This document shows positions 45,984 through 55,267 of a stretch of 64,000 nt of DNA, piece after piece (the stretch's first letter is position 1; every line of letters begins with the position of its first letter). The stretch covers positions 1,240,001 through 1,304,000 of the forward strand of contig NZ_CP064939.1 in NCBI RefSeq assembly GCF_015679185.1, given 5' to 3'. Below the pieces are notes generated by a model. It saw nothing but the letters and a program-made list of their open reading frames with translations, made no database searches and was not told the DNA's origin. The position numbers and the translations under genes were made by a program. The stretch comes from Pedobacter endophyticus. Its GTDB lineage: Bacteria; Bacteroidota; Bacteroidia; Sphingobacteriales; Sphingobacteriaceae.

Positions 45984-46335
45984 CCCGACAAATTTTCCCT
46001 CCGGTTGTAACTAACGCCAAACCTTCCGAATAAAATCTTCGCAAAATGATGCCAAAGCATCCGATTTTAGTCTGACATTTCTACAAAAAAAGTCAGATTG
46101 TCAATTTGGCATGCTTTAAAAATTAATCACTCGATTAACTTTTGGTCACGCAAAAATAATATTGATTTAACACTAATTTTATATCTAATTAGGCATTAAG
46201 CACTTGCTTAAAAACTGATTTTTTCATGACGTTTAAAATATTTTTTTGGCACTAGTGTTGACTTTTAGCCGAATATAGTCAGAAATTAAAAAAGTAAAAC
46301 GACTATAATTTTTAACACAAATAATTAATAAAACG
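45984..46335. other. AT-rich intergenic region before an outer-membrane protein gene
   Basis: No gene. Short inverted pieces (TGCCAAA near 46050 and TTTGGCA near 46102; TCTGAC and GTCAGA) could form weak hairpins. The promoter of the barrel gene must lie here, but I see no perfect TAnnTTTG close to the start. Confidence 0.45.
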
Positions 46336-46938
46336 ATGAAAAAACTATTATTATCATTAGTAGCAGTAGCAGGTTTAATGTACAGTGCAAATGCACAGAC
46401 TGAAAAAGGAAAATTCATTTTAGGTGGTAATGTTGGCTTCAATTCTACAAAAGTAGAAGGCGCAGCAAAATCTGACGTAAGCTTTAGCATTGTGCCAAGT
46501 GCTGGCTACTTTGTAAGCGACAATTTTGCGTTAGGTACCGGTGTTGGTTACACTTACAATAAACAAGTTAGCAGATTACAATTAAACGAAGCGTTTGTTG
46601 TTGCCCCTTTCGGCCGTTACTATGTTGGCTTATCTGATCAATTTAAATTCTTCGGACAACTATCGGTTCCAATGGCATTCGGAAACAACAAAGTGGTTGA
46701 TTTAGACGGTAATGTTGGCGAAAAATACGCTTCAACAACTTCAATCGGTGTTAACTTAGCTCCAGGTTTTGCATTCTTCCCAACTAAAAGAATTGGTATC
46801 GAAGTTTCGGTTAGCGGTTTAAGCTACAACAACCTTAACGTTAAAAATGAACTTACCGGCAACGAAGTTACTTCAAACTCGTTTGGTTTAAATGCAGATA
46901 CTTTTGCACCAAAATTAGGCGTACAATTTCACTTTTAA
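46336..46938 (+). CDS. Outer-membrane beta-barrel protein (200 aa)
   Basis: Signal peptide MKKLLLSLVAVAGLMYSANAQ, then a mature part beginning TEKGKFILGGNVGFNSTK and ending in FAPKLGVQFHF. This is an eight-stranded type of barrel with alternating hydrophobic residues, as in Bacteroidetes outer_membrane_beta-barrel domain proteins. It resembles the 43140 product. A strong terminator follows. Confidence 0.87.
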   Translation: MKKLLLSLVAVAGLMYSANAQTEKGKFILGGNVGFNSTKVEGAAKSDVSFSIVPSAGYFVSDNFALGTGVGYTYNKQVSRLQLNEAFVVAPFGRYYVGLSDQFKFFGQLSVPMAFGNNKVVDLDGNVGEKYASTTSIGVNLAPGFAFFPTKRIGIEVSVSGLSYNNLNVKNELTGNEVTSNSFGLNADTFAPKLGVQFHF

Positions 46939-46941
46939 TCT

Positions 46942-46989
46942 TTGGCCCCGGCAGCTCATGCCTGGGCCAAATTTATTTTGCCTTTTTTT
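46942..46989 (+). terminator. Terminator after the barrel gene
   Basis: An imperfect 12-bp stem (TTGGCCCCGGCA / TGCCTGGGCCAA) with a short loop, then ATTTATTTTGCCTTTTTTT. Confidence 0.75.
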
Positions 46990-47245
46990 AAGAGAGCGTT
47001 TCAATTTAATTATTGGAGCGCTTTTTTGGTTTGTACCGAAGCATAAAAAAAGTCTGTTATAATGGTCTCACTTTTTCAACCATTGAAAACGCGATGAAAT
47101 GAAACTCATTTTGAAGTCTGTTACGGCTTCCCGTAATTAAAAGTTGTTTTGATATTCTATTTTTGACGGATCTAAATATACTCGTGAATTCTACTGTAAA
47201 AAGAACCTTTACAAATAAACGGACAGACTCAAAATATAGATATAT

Positions 47246-48163
47246 ATGAACAAATTCAACATTTCACTTTTGTTGACATTAACAATTTTTCTGACTTCCT
47301 GTGACAAGTCATATAAATACATTGAAAAGGTTAGCGAAGAAAGTATTTTAGGTGGAACACACATAAAAGAGAAGGACGAAACGATTATAAAAGCTAAGGA
47401 CGACTCGACTGCATACTTAGAAGCATTCCAGAAGTTTTGTATTTCTGTTAAAGTTAACAGGGATATGGCTCAATCAATGGGTAAGACATACTCTACGCCA
47501 ATAAGCTTTAAGCTTTTAAATAACAAAGGGGAAGACATAACAAAAACGACATTGTTTGCAAGCCGAACAAAACGGGAAAACGAAATTGAAAACGAAATTT
47601 TTTCGATGAAAAACAGCATTCAAGATGCCGTTGATAACAACAAAAAAGAGAAAGCAGAAAAATTTAAGCAAACTGCAAAGTTAGATTCAGTAAAAATTAA
47701 AAAATTAAAGCAATTCTTTAGAGTTCGTAAAGACGAATTTTCTCCAACCCGAACAACTTGGTATGAACCTAAATCAGCTCCGAGATATATAAATAGAAAT
47801 GGGTTATATTGCTATTTTCAATCAGAGAACGATATACCAAGCAATTTAAGATTTAGAATGCAATATTATTCGGACGATTGGTTGTTTTTTAGGAAAGTAC
47901 AATTCTTAATAGGCAATAAAGCGTATGAGTATGTTCCTATGAACACAGAAACTGATAATGGTGACGGTGGACATATCTGGGAATGGTTCGACGAAAGCAT
48001 ACGTGAAAGCGATAAAGAATTAATTAATGCTTTAGCGAATGCGAAATCGGCTAAAATGAAATTGATAGGAAGGCAATATTTCGACATAAGAAATATAACA
48101 AAAGAACAAATGAAAGACATCAAACGAACCTTGGAATTGTATCAAGCGATGGGCGGAAAATAA
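47246..48163 (+). CDS. Hypothetical lipoprotein (305 aa)
   Basis: A lipoprotein signal (SLLLTLTIFLTSCDKS, lipobox Cys at residue 19) is followed by a Lys/Glu-rich region with predicted helices (about 110-155) and a C-terminal domain with aromatic strands (NLRFRMQYYSDDWLFFRKVQFLIGNKAYEYVP). I do not recognise a family. The low GC and lysine-rich coding differ from neighbours and, with the broken gene next to it, suggest an acquired segment. Confidence 0.7.
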   Translation: MNKFNISLLLTLTIFLTSCDKSYKYIEKVSEESILGGTHIKEKDETIIKAKDDSTAYLEAFQKFCISVKVNRDMAQSMGKTYSTPISFKLLNNKGEDITKTTLFASRTKRENEIENEIFSMKNSIQDAVDNNKKEKAEKFKQTAKLDSVKIKKLKQFFRVRKDEFSPTRTTWYEPKSAPRYINRNGLYCYFQSENDIPSNLRFRMQYYSDDWLFFRKVQFLIGNKAYEYVPMNTETDNGDGGHIWEWFDESIRESDKELINALANAKSAKMKLIGRQYFDIRNITKEQMKDIKRTLELYQAMGGK

Positions 48164-48282
48164 AATGCAGCTACTGACATCGGTTTAGAAATATAATGAC
48201 AGAACCGTCGCCAATCATAGTGTATAACACTCAAAACCACATAGAAAGTTGCAAAACACTAGCGTATTTAGTAAATTCGTAA

Positions 48283-48812
48283 GTGAGGAAACAAAAAGAC
48301 ATAGGTCTTGACTTTGAAATCGATGCGCTAACAAATTCTATTAGAAATACAATGTCTGGTGACAGCTTTCGAACAGATGTGTTACTCTGACAAAGTCGGA
48401 TTTAAAACAATTAACTAAGAAAAACGGTTGGAATTTTAATTGGAAAAAGGAATTTAATGACAATAGTAAAGGGGTTTATAAACTAACTATTATTGAAAAT
48501 CCGAATATCATTCAAGGTCTAATAAGTTTCACAGTGAACGCTGACCACATTTATATGGACCTACTCGAAAACGCACCCTTTAACTTAGGAAGTAATAAAC
48601 TTTATGAAGGTGTTGCGGGCAACTTAGTAGCTTACGTTTGTAAAACCTCATTTGAAAATGGATTTGAAAGTTATGTTTCGTTTACTGCAAAAACGAGACT
48701 TATAGCGCATTATCAGAAAACATTGAATGCAATAGTTCTTGGTGGACAATTGATGATCATAAATACATTGGCAGCGAACATTTTAATTGATAAATATTTT
48801 AAAATTGCATAA
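48283..48812 (+). pseudogene. Frameshifted gene of a conserved Bacteroidetes hypothetical family
   Basis: From a GTG at 48283 the frame reads VRKQKDIGLDFEIDALTNSIRNTMSGDSFRTDVLL and stops at 48388. The next frame, open from 48363, continues LTKSDLKQLTKKNGWNFNWKKEF and runs to 48812 (YVCKTSFENGFESYVSF, then HYQKTLNAIVLGGQLMIINTLAANILIDKYFK). Together they look like one protein of about 175 aa; a single missing base near 48381 explains the break. The GNAT-like end suggests an acetyltransferase-like fold, uncertain. The 58-aa partner gene begins 2 bp after its stop. Confidence 0.65.
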
Positions 48813-48814
48813 TC

Positions 48815-48991
48815 ATGGGCTATATAAAAGAACCAGCTGGGATTGATTTCGTGATCAATGGAAAACCGCTGACAGATACACAAAAACAAACAATTAGCGA
48901 ATTTATTAAGGCTGAAAAAAAGCGTTTGGCAAAAGTAAAAACCCTAAATTTGAACGACAAGAACATTCAGGTTAACACCGCTAACGGGTAA
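48815..48991 (+). CDS. Small protein (58 aa), partner of the frameshifted gene
   Basis: The ORF starts MGYIKEPAGIDFVINGKPLT and continues with a basic helix (FIKAEKKRLAKVKTLNLN). The MGYIKEPxGIDF opening is, from memory, shared by a family of about 60-aa Bacteroidetes proteins. It begins 2 bp after the preceding stop and is followed by a terminator, which supports a two-gene unit. Its function is unknown; a toxin-antitoxin-like role is possible. Confidence 0.65.
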   Translation: MGYIKEPAGIDFVINGKPLTDTQKQTISEFIKAEKKRLAKVKTLNLNDKNIQVNTANG

Positions 48992-49001
48992 CCTATTACC
49001 A

Positions 49002-49036
49002 AAGAAGTCAAGCTTTAAAAGCTTGACTTCTTCTTA
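49002..49036 (+). terminator. Terminator after the 58-aa gene
   Basis: A 14-bp perfect stem (AAGAAGTCAAGCTT / AAGCTTGACTTCTT) with a three-base loop and a T-rich end. It can also act for the convergent minus-strand gene. Confidence 0.85.
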
Positions 49037-49083
49037 ATGTACGCCGCAGCCTTGCTCTCTGCATAACCTGAATCCACTCTTCT

Positions 49084-49527
49084 TTAATCGGCCAACTCCT
49101 TAACAAACTTACCATCGGCGGTGTACCAAACGTTAACATCGGGCGTACCCTCAATATCTACCTTGTACGAAATCTTCCCTCCGGTATTAATCAAATCTAC
49201 ATCATCAATTCTTCCTTGTGGATATTTAGCCTTGATATTCTTGACTATTAAAGCTGGCAACTGGCTATTTGGAATATCTTTTTCAAAGGATATGGCTTTC
49301 CCGGCTGAGGTGTAAGTCGCTTTATAATCTACTTTTGCCAGGTCAAAATCGGCTTCATAATTACTGCCTTTCATTTCCCAATCTACATCGGTTGCTTTTG
49401 GATAGGCTTTCATAAACGCTGATTTAACAGCCGCCGGAACCTTATTCTTATCTATATCTTGTGCATTGCTACTGGCTATTCCTGCTAACAAAAGGAATGC
49501 TGCCAAAAATGTACCCTTGTTTTTCAT
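49084..49527 (-). CDS. PepSY-like domain protein, secreted
   Basis: A 147-aa protein with a signal peptide (MKNKGTFLAAFLLLAGIASSNAQ) and two repeats of the PepSY-like (BLIP-like, DUF2874) type: VPAAVKSAFMKAYPKATDVDWEMKGSNYEADF and LPALIVKNIKAKYPQGRIDDVDLINTGGKISYKVDI. It is periplasmic. Such proteins may inhibit peptidases or sense signals, but the role is not established. Confidence 0.85.
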   Translation of the reverse strand: MKNKGTFLAAFLLLAGIASSNAQDIDKNKVPAAVKSAFMKAYPKATDVDWEMKGSNYEADFDLAKVDYKATYTSAGKAISFEKDIPNSQLPALIVKNIKAKYPQGRIDDVDLINTGGKISYKVDIEGTPDVNVWYTADGKFVKELAD

Positions 49528-49697
49528 ATTGAAACAACAGCATCAAGTTGGCAATTGTTTGAGCAGAAAACAATCGTTTCCTTTAAACACCTAAACGGAA
49601 TGTTTCAACTAATAATCATTACATTTAAAATTGGGTTAGTCATTGTGTATATTTAACGTTAATTGCATCGTGCCATAATGCCCAATAATTTAAACAG

Positions 49698-50177
49698 ATG
49701 AAAAAAACGTTATTAATAGTTCTCATAGTTACGGCATCTTTCATTTCGGGTTTTGCCTTTAAGGCTTTGATTGGCGGAGATAACTTAACGGAGCCGAAGC
49801 TTAAAAGGGTAACGGGCATTGGGGGTATTTTCTTCAAGTGCAAAGACCCAAAAAGGATAATGGAATGGTACCGCACGCATTTGGGATTAAATACGAGTGC
49901 CTACGGAGCAACATTCGAATGGTTTGAAAGCGCCGACAGCACGACGAAAGCACAAACACAATGGGCGCCGTTTTTAGAACGAACAAAATACTTTGAACCT
50001 TCGACAAAGGATTTCATGATCAATTACAGGGTTGATAATCTGAAGGCGCTTATTGCTGAATTAAAAAAAGAGAACGTAACCATTGTCGATTCGGTTTCTA
50101 CTTATGATTATGGCAAATTCGTTCATATTATGGATGTGGAGGGAAATAAAATAGAGCTTTGGGAACCTAAGAAATAA
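49698..50177 (+). CDS. VOC-family protein with N-terminal membrane or signal segment
   Basis: After a hydrophobic N-terminus (residues 3-24, LLIVLIVTASFISGFAF) comes one glyoxalase/bleomycin-resistance-type domain: VTGIGGIFFKCKDPKRIMEWYRTHLGL at the start and FVHIMDVEGNKIELWEPK at the end. The metal-binding E in IELWEP is present. The export signal is unusual for this family, so it may be periplasmic or membrane-tethered. The substrate is unknown. Confidence 0.85.
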   Translation: MKKTLLIVLIVTASFISGFAFKALIGGDNLTEPKLKRVTGIGGIFFKCKDPKRIMEWYRTHLGLNTSAYGATFEWFESADSTTKAQTQWAPFLERTKYFEPSTKDFMINYRVDNLKALIAELKKENVTIVDSVSTYDYGKFVHIMDVEGNKIELWEPKK

Positions 50178-50225
50178 GTGAAGGCGATGTGTTGGCAGCA
50201 TTAAATATAACGCTTAAGAAAAATA

Positions 50226-52001
50226 ATGAATTTTACAGCTGAACAAGTGGACATCATCAATTCGACAGGCAACATTAAAATAAATGCTGTTGCCGGTTCG
50301 GGTAAAACTACAACGGTTATCGCTTATGCTAAGGCGAGGCCAACAAGCAGTAAAATATTGTACCTGGCCTTTAACAAATCGGTAAAAATTGAGGCCGCTA
50401 AAAAATTTACCGAAAAGGGGTTGTACAATGTAAAAGTAGAAACTGCGCACTCGCTGGCTTACAAGCACATTGTATATCAAAACAACTACAAAGTAAGGGC
50501 GCAAGGATATAAGATCAACGAAATTGTGGATATTTTAAATCTGCAAGGCAATGATGAAAAACATACTGAATATGTTATCGCCAATCATATCAATAAATTT
50601 GTGGCTTATTTTTGCAATAGCGATAAACGAAAGGTGCAGGATTTGAATTACCTTGATACGGTAACGGATTTAAAGGCTCAGGCATTTGTTTCATCGTTCT
50701 ACGCGTATATTGTTGCGCAAGCCCGGCTTTTGTTGAGTATGATGGATAAAGGTAAAATTGAGATCACACACGATTTTTATCTCAAAAAGTTTCAGCTTGC
50801 AAATCCAAAACTTCAGTACGATTATATTCTTTTTGATGAGGGGCAAGATGCGTCGCCTGCCATGCTCGACGTTTTCTTTAAGCAAAGTGCTACCAAAGTG
50901 ATTGTTGGCGACACACATCAGCAAATTTACGGTTGGCGCTTCGCCGTTAACTCACTCGAAAAAGCCGATTTTAAAACCTTTCACCTATCAACCAGCTTTC
51001 GGTTTAGTCAAGATATTGCCAATTTAGCAATGGAAGTACTGCGTCTTAAAAAGCATCTCCATGCCTTTCAAACTGTGCCGATAACGGGGAAAGGTCGTGC
51101 AAAGAAAATCAAGACTAAAGCAGTTTTGGCGAGGACTAATCTTGGCCTCTTGCTTAAAGCTATTGAATACGTAACCGAGAAAAAGGATATTAAAAACATT
51201 TATTTTGAGGGTAACATCAACTCTTACACTTATGCTGACGAGGGTGCATCGCTGTACGACGTGTTAAACCTTTACAACGGCAAGAGGCATCTGATTAAAG
51301 ATAAGCTGATCAGAGCGATGAAAACACTTGAAGAATTAGAGGATTACATCGAAAAAACCGAAGATGTGCAATTGGCGATGATGGTTGATATTGTTCGCGA
51401 GTATGGCAATAGGATTCCTGAAATCATCAAAAGCATTAAAGATAAACATGTTGATAATGATGAAAAAGAAAAGGCAGAAATGATTTTCTCGACCGTACAT
51501 CGTTGTAAGGGCATGGAATATGACGCGATTCAGCTGGTAAACGATTTTATAACTGAAGAGAAGTTGGAGAAATACCAGGAGGGGAAGAAACCGGAAGAGC
51601 TAAACTTAACGAAACTGAATGAGGAAATTAACTTGCTGTATGTGGCGGTAACGCGAACAAAGAATAGTATTCACATTCCTGAAACCTTGATGCCGAAGGG
51701 TTTCCCTCCAGCTAAGCAAATTCATGTTGTAAAGGTTTCAGGCACTAATGAAAAACAACCAGCAAAAACTGTTAATGTTAGCAAACTTAAAGCTAAGGCC
51801 GAAAAAACCTACTCCGTTGAGGAAGCAAGAATAATTAATAAGGATGCTTATAAGCCATGGACTTCTGAACTGGATAACGAATTAACGGTGATGTTTTGCG
51901 AAGGCGTAAACCCGAAGGATATGGCCATACATTTTGGCCGGACAAGGGGAGCGATTTTATCACGGATTAAACAATTGGAACTTGAGCAATTGTACGGATA
52001 A
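50226..52001 (+). CDS. UvrD-like superfamily 1 helicase with C-terminal HTH
   Basis: The 591-aa protein has SF1 helicase motifs: Q-motif and Walker A (TAEQ ... INAVAGSGKTTT, about 17-30), Walker B (YILFDEGQDASP, about 200-212), GDTHQQIYGWR, STSFRFSQDIA, and late motifs STVHRCKGMEYDAIQL and LLYVAVTRTK. The C-terminal 50 residues (YKPWTSELDNELTVMFCEGVNPKDMAIHFGRTRGAILSRIKQL) look like a Myb/SANT-type helix-turn-helix. It should unwind DNA; the pathway is unknown. It stands alone. Confidence 0.88.
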   Translation: MNFTAEQVDIINSTGNIKINAVAGSGKTTTVIAYAKARPTSSKILYLAFNKSVKIEAAKKFTEKGLYNVKVETAHSLAYKHIVYQNNYKVRAQGYKINEIVDILNLQGNDEKHTEYVIANHINKFVAYFCNSDKRKVQDLNYLDTVTDLKAQAFVSSFYAYIVAQARLLLSMMDKGKIEITHDFYLKKFQLANPKLQYDYILFDEGQDASPAMLDVFFKQSATKVIVGDTHQQIYGWRFAVNSLEKADFKTFHLSTSFRFSQDIANLAMEVLRLKKHLHAFQTVPITGKGRAKKIKTKAVLARTNLGLLLKAIEYVTEKKDIKNIYFEGNINSYTYADEGASLYDVLNLYNGKRHLIKDKLIRAMKTLEELEDYIEKTEDVQLAMMVDIVREYGNRIPEIIKSIKDKHVDNDEKEKAEMIFSTVHRCKGMEYDAIQLVNDFITEEKLEKYQEGKKPEELNLTKLNEEINLLYVAVTRTKNSIHIPETLMPKGFPPAKQIHVVKVSGTNEKQPAKTVNVSKLKAKAEKTYSVEEARIINKDAYKPWTSELDNELTVMFCEGVNPKDMAIHFGRTRGAILSRIKQLELEQLYG

Positions 52002-52182
52002 AACGTGACGACAAACCGGACTCAGCAATTTTTTATTTCGCAAAGTAAAATTCCATCTTTTTACTAACTTTAAAACCATCGGCACCGAAGCACTGCTGAT
52101 TTCCTATAACCGATGCATTACATAGGCGGTTGCAGGCAATAAAAAACGAATCTTAAATTAAACACTAAACCAAAACCAAACT

Positions 52183-53307
52183 ATGGGCATTTTCGACAAA
52201 ATAAGAGAAAAACTAAGTAATGAATTTATCGACATTATCGAATGGCTGGATTACACGCCCGATACGATTTGTTACCGTTTTGAGCGCTACCAAAACGAGA
52301 TAAAAAACAACGCCAAGCTGATTGTTCGCGAAGGGCAAACCGCGGTTTTTATAAATGAGGGCAAAATGGCGGATGTTTTTGCACCCGGCACTTACACGCT
52401 TAGCACGCAGAACCTTCCGATTTTAGCTACCTTACAAGGCTGGAAATATGGTTTCAACAGTCCGTTTAAGGCTGAGGTTTATTTTGTAAACACGCATTTG
52501 TTTACTGATGAGAAATGGGGAACCAAAAATCCGATCACTTTAAACGATGATCGTTTTGGGCTGATCGAGCTTCGTGCTTTTGGAACTTATGCCTACCGGA
52601 TAAAGGATGCCGGGAAATTTATTGTAGATATTGTTGGTACAGATAACAATTTCACCAATTTCGAAATCAACGAACATTTAAAAAGCCTAATTGCTACAAG
52701 ATTTACTGATACCGTTGGCGAGGCAAAGCTTCCGATAGAGTTGTATGCCGCAAATACCAATGAGCTTTCTGAAACTTGTATGCAGGTAATGCAGCCCGAT
52801 TTCCTTAGCGTGGGCATTTCATTAGAAAAATTCTTTATCGAGAATGTTTCGATGCCTGAGGATCTTAAAAAAGAAATTTTCGAATACAGCCGGATCGAGA
52901 AAGTTGATTTGGATAAGCTGACCAAATTTAAGACCGCTAAAGCCATTGAAGCTGCTGCTGCAAATGAGGGTGGCACCGCGGGCGCCGGTATGGGCATGGG
53001 CATGGGTTTTGCCATGGCACAGCAAATGGGTACGATGATGAACCCGCAAACCGGGCAACAGCAAACGGCTCAAGCGCACACAATGCCGCCACCTGTGCCT
53101 CAAACGGTTCAATATTTTTATGCGGCAAATGGCCAGCAGGCCGGCCCGGTAAGTTTTGGCGAGCTACAAACGTTGTTTGCAGGCAGAACGGTAAATAAAG
53201 ATACGCTGGTTTGGAAAGCGGGACTTGCGGAATGGGTACCGCTGCAACAAGTAGATGAGCTTAAGCCGTTTTTAGGCGGCAGCACTCCTCCCCCGCTTCC
53301 ACAGTAA
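52183..53307 (+). CDS. SPFH-domain protein with C-terminal GYF_2 domain (YdjI-like)
   Basis: The N-terminal 250 residues match YdjI/virion core-type SPFH proteins (FIDIIEWLDYTPDTICYRFERYQNEIKNNAKLIVREGQTAVFINEGKMADVFAPGTYTL). A Gly/Met-rich low-complexity stretch (GAGMGMGMGFAMAQQMG, about 268-285) leads to a GYF_2-type domain (QYFYAANGQQAGPVSFGELQTL ... WVPLQQ, about 306-362). SPFH proteins scaffold membrane microdomains. The zinc-ribbon gene follows 72 bp downstream; in Bacillus subtilis the related ydjG and ydjI are in one operon. Confidence 0.88.
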   Translation: MGIFDKIREKLSNEFIDIIEWLDYTPDTICYRFERYQNEIKNNAKLIVREGQTAVFINEGKMADVFAPGTYTLSTQNLPILATLQGWKYGFNSPFKAEVYFVNTHLFTDEKWGTKNPITLNDDRFGLIELRAFGTYAYRIKDAGKFIVDIVGTDNNFTNFEINEHLKSLIATRFTDTVGEAKLPIELYAANTNELSETCMQVMQPDFLSVGISLEKFFIENVSMPEDLKKEIFEYSRIEKVDLDKLTKFKTAKAIEAAAANEGGTAGAGMGMGMGFAMAQQMGTMMNPQTGQQQTAQAHTMPPPVPQTVQYFYAANGQQAGPVSFGELQTLFAGRTVNKDTLVWKAGLAEWVPLQQVDELKPFLGGSTPPPLPQ

Positions 53308-53378
53308 TAAAAAACTATCGATAATTTTGAATTAACAGCATACCTCCTTTAGCTATTTTAAGGCTGCACACCACTTTC

Positions 53379-54467
53379 ATGGAAGATTACTCACCTCAAA
53401 AATCAGAGCTTAAAAAAACTTGCGTCAATTGCGGCGCTGAGCTTACCTACGCACCGGGAACTACGGAGCTGAAATGCGGATATTGCGGGTACAATGAATC
53501 CATTGCATTGCCAAAAAAAGATTTTGAGGAACTGGAGCTCAAGCCTTATCTGCAAAAAATGGGTTCGCAGCAGCATAGCGAAAAAATCAGTATGCTCAAC
53601 TGCAAAAACTGTGGCGCCAATCAGCATATCGAAGAAAATTATAAATCGCTCTCCTGCATTTATTGTGGCATGCCGCTGGTTGTTGAAGACTCCTATGAGG
53701 AGGAATGGATTCTTCCCGGAGCGGTACTTCCATTTCAAATTGACCAAAGGAAAGCATTCGAGATTTTCAGAACCTGGGTTAAGGGGCTCTGGTTTGCACC
53801 AAATAATCTTAAAAAAGCAGCCCTCGATCCTGAAAAAACCCGAGGGCTTTACTTGCCCTACTGGACTTTTGATGCTGAACTGTATGCTAATTATACCGGC
53901 GAGCGAGGTGAATATTATTATGTTACGCGAACGGTTGGCAGCGGAAAGGACGAAAAAACAGTTCAGGAGCGGCGAACCCGCTGGTACGATGTATCGGGAA
54001 GTGTCTCGGGCTTTCTCGATGACACTTTAATAAAGGCTTCGAACCAAAGAACGGGTGTGGTTCCTCAAAAAATTGCTTTCTGGAATCTCGATTTGCTTAA
54101 ACCCTTTGATAGTAGTTATCTATTGGGCTTTGTTACAGAAAAATACACCATCCCTCTTGTAACGGGGCACCAGCAAAGCAATGAGGTGGCTGAAAGCATT
54201 GCTGATGGCTGGGTTAGAAAAGATATCGGTGGCGATACACAACGGGTATCGTCGGTTGATATGAGGCTGACAAACGAAACGTTTAAGCACATTTTACTTC
54301 CTGTTTATATTAGCAGCTACCAATACAACGGCAAACGTTATGTGTTTTATGTTAACGGGCAAACGGGCGTAATATCCGGTCAAAGGCCACATTCTTTTTG
54401 GAAGATCTTCTTTTTTGTGCTTTTCATATTAGCCATAATTGGCGTTATAGCAATGTTTGCGGGTTAG
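53379..54467 (+). CDS. Double zinc-ribbon protein with C-terminal membrane helix (YdjG-like)
   Basis: Two zinc ribbons open the protein: C15-C18-C33-C36 (CVNCG ... CGYCG) and C75-C78-C93-C96 (CKNCG ... CIYCG). A central beta-rich region (LYLPYWTFDAELYANYTGERGEYYYVTRTV) and a C-terminal transmembrane helix (about 337-360, FWKIFFFVLFILAIIGVIAMFAG) follow. The layout matches YdjG-type partners of SPFH proteins, so it probably works with the gene upstream at the membrane. Confidence 0.82.
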   Translation: MEDYSPQKSELKKTCVNCGAELTYAPGTTELKCGYCGYNESIALPKKDFEELELKPYLQKMGSQQHSEKISMLNCKNCGANQHIEENYKSLSCIYCGMPLVVEDSYEEEWILPGAVLPFQIDQRKAFEIFRTWVKGLWFAPNNLKKAALDPEKTRGLYLPYWTFDAELYANYTGERGEYYYVTRTVGSGKDEKTVQERRTRWYDVSGSVSGFLDDTLIKASNQRTGVVPQKIAFWNLDLLKPFDSSYLLGFVTEKYTIPLVTGHQQSNEVAESIADGWVRKDIGGDTQRVSSVDMRLTNETFKHILLPVYISSYQYNGKRYVFYVNGQTGVISGQRPHSFWKIFFFVLFILAIIGVIAMFAG

Positions 54468-54474
54468 ATCGTCT

Positions 54475-54672
54475 CCGTCAGTTGAAACTGACGGCAATGA
54501 GCGCAATGAGCTTACAGATCACTAGCGAACTCGATGTGTTGGCACTTGCATTTATTGCCTTTTCCGTCAGTTGAAACTGACGGCAATGGAGCCGATGAGC
54601 TTACCGATCAGGAGCGAACTCGATGTGCTGGCATTTAATTTTCTTTCCCTTAGTGGAAACTGACGGCAATGA
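54475..54672. repeat. Two and a part copies of a roughly 88-bp direct repeat with hairpins
   Basis: Copies begin at 54475, 54564 and 54647 (truncated). Each starts with CCGTCAGTTGAAACTGACGG, a 9-bp hairpin, then GCAATG, GATGAGCTTAC, and GCGAACTCGATGTG. The third copy keeps only the hairpin in altered form. Not seen elsewhere in the window. Confidence 0.75.
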
Positions 54673-55267
54673 AGTTGGCTTGCAAAAAAATCAATATGAA
54701 TGGCTTTTTATTGTTCCTGTCGTCTTTCCCATGCCCGCCCAATGTCATTTAGTTAAGGAAAATACAAAAAACATTGTCATCCTGAGCATTTCGGCCTGAG
54801 TTTGTATTGAGCCTAGTCGAAATGCTCAATACAGGCTTAGTCGAAGGGCGATGTTTATTTGTTTTTTCCTACAGATGAGGTCTTCGACTGAGTTTAACAT
54901 TGTTAGGCATGACGCTATAAAATAGCCGCTTACGAACATTTAGTGTTTTTACATGTAAGCCTAAAGTTGACCACATAGAAACATAGAACACATCGCTTAG
55001 ACATAAAAATCTATGTTTTCTATGTGCCTATGTGGTCAAAAATTTTTACTGTAAGCATTAATGTCACTCATATTGATTTTTAAATTAACCCTCAGGATGA
55101 CAGCGTAAAACCAGTTGTCATTGCCCCAAAGGGGCCACTTTGTAGCGAGGCACGAAGCAGTCTGCTCTTCTACGACCTGAAAATGTTATAACATTTCATC
55201 GAAAAAGTATAACGGGCCTACCAAGTAACTATCTACTTTTGTAATTAAACAAACACCAGCATACACA
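54673..55267. other. Repeat-rich intergenic region before the HYC_CC_PP-like gene
   Basis: No gene. It contains REP-like sequence (AATGTCATTTAGTTAAGG at 54742, then GTCATCCTGAGC and TCGAAATGCTCAATAC / GTATTGAGC inversions to 54930), the long hairpin at 54967-55039, and a left-half copy of the 15348 element at 55119-55169. Confidence 0.65.
54967..55039. repeat. Long hairpin, 27-bp arms
   Basis: Arms starting TTGACCACATAG and ending CTATGTGGTCAA pair over 27 bp with three mismatches around a 19-base loop. No T run follows, so it is more like a dispersed palindrome than a terminator. Confidence 0.75.

Noticed and set aside
48196..48282. Short ORF from the ATG at 48196 as the start of the broken gene
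   Set aside because: It ends at a TAA directly before the GTG at 48283, from which the family-like sequence begins; the upstream peptide looks unrelated.
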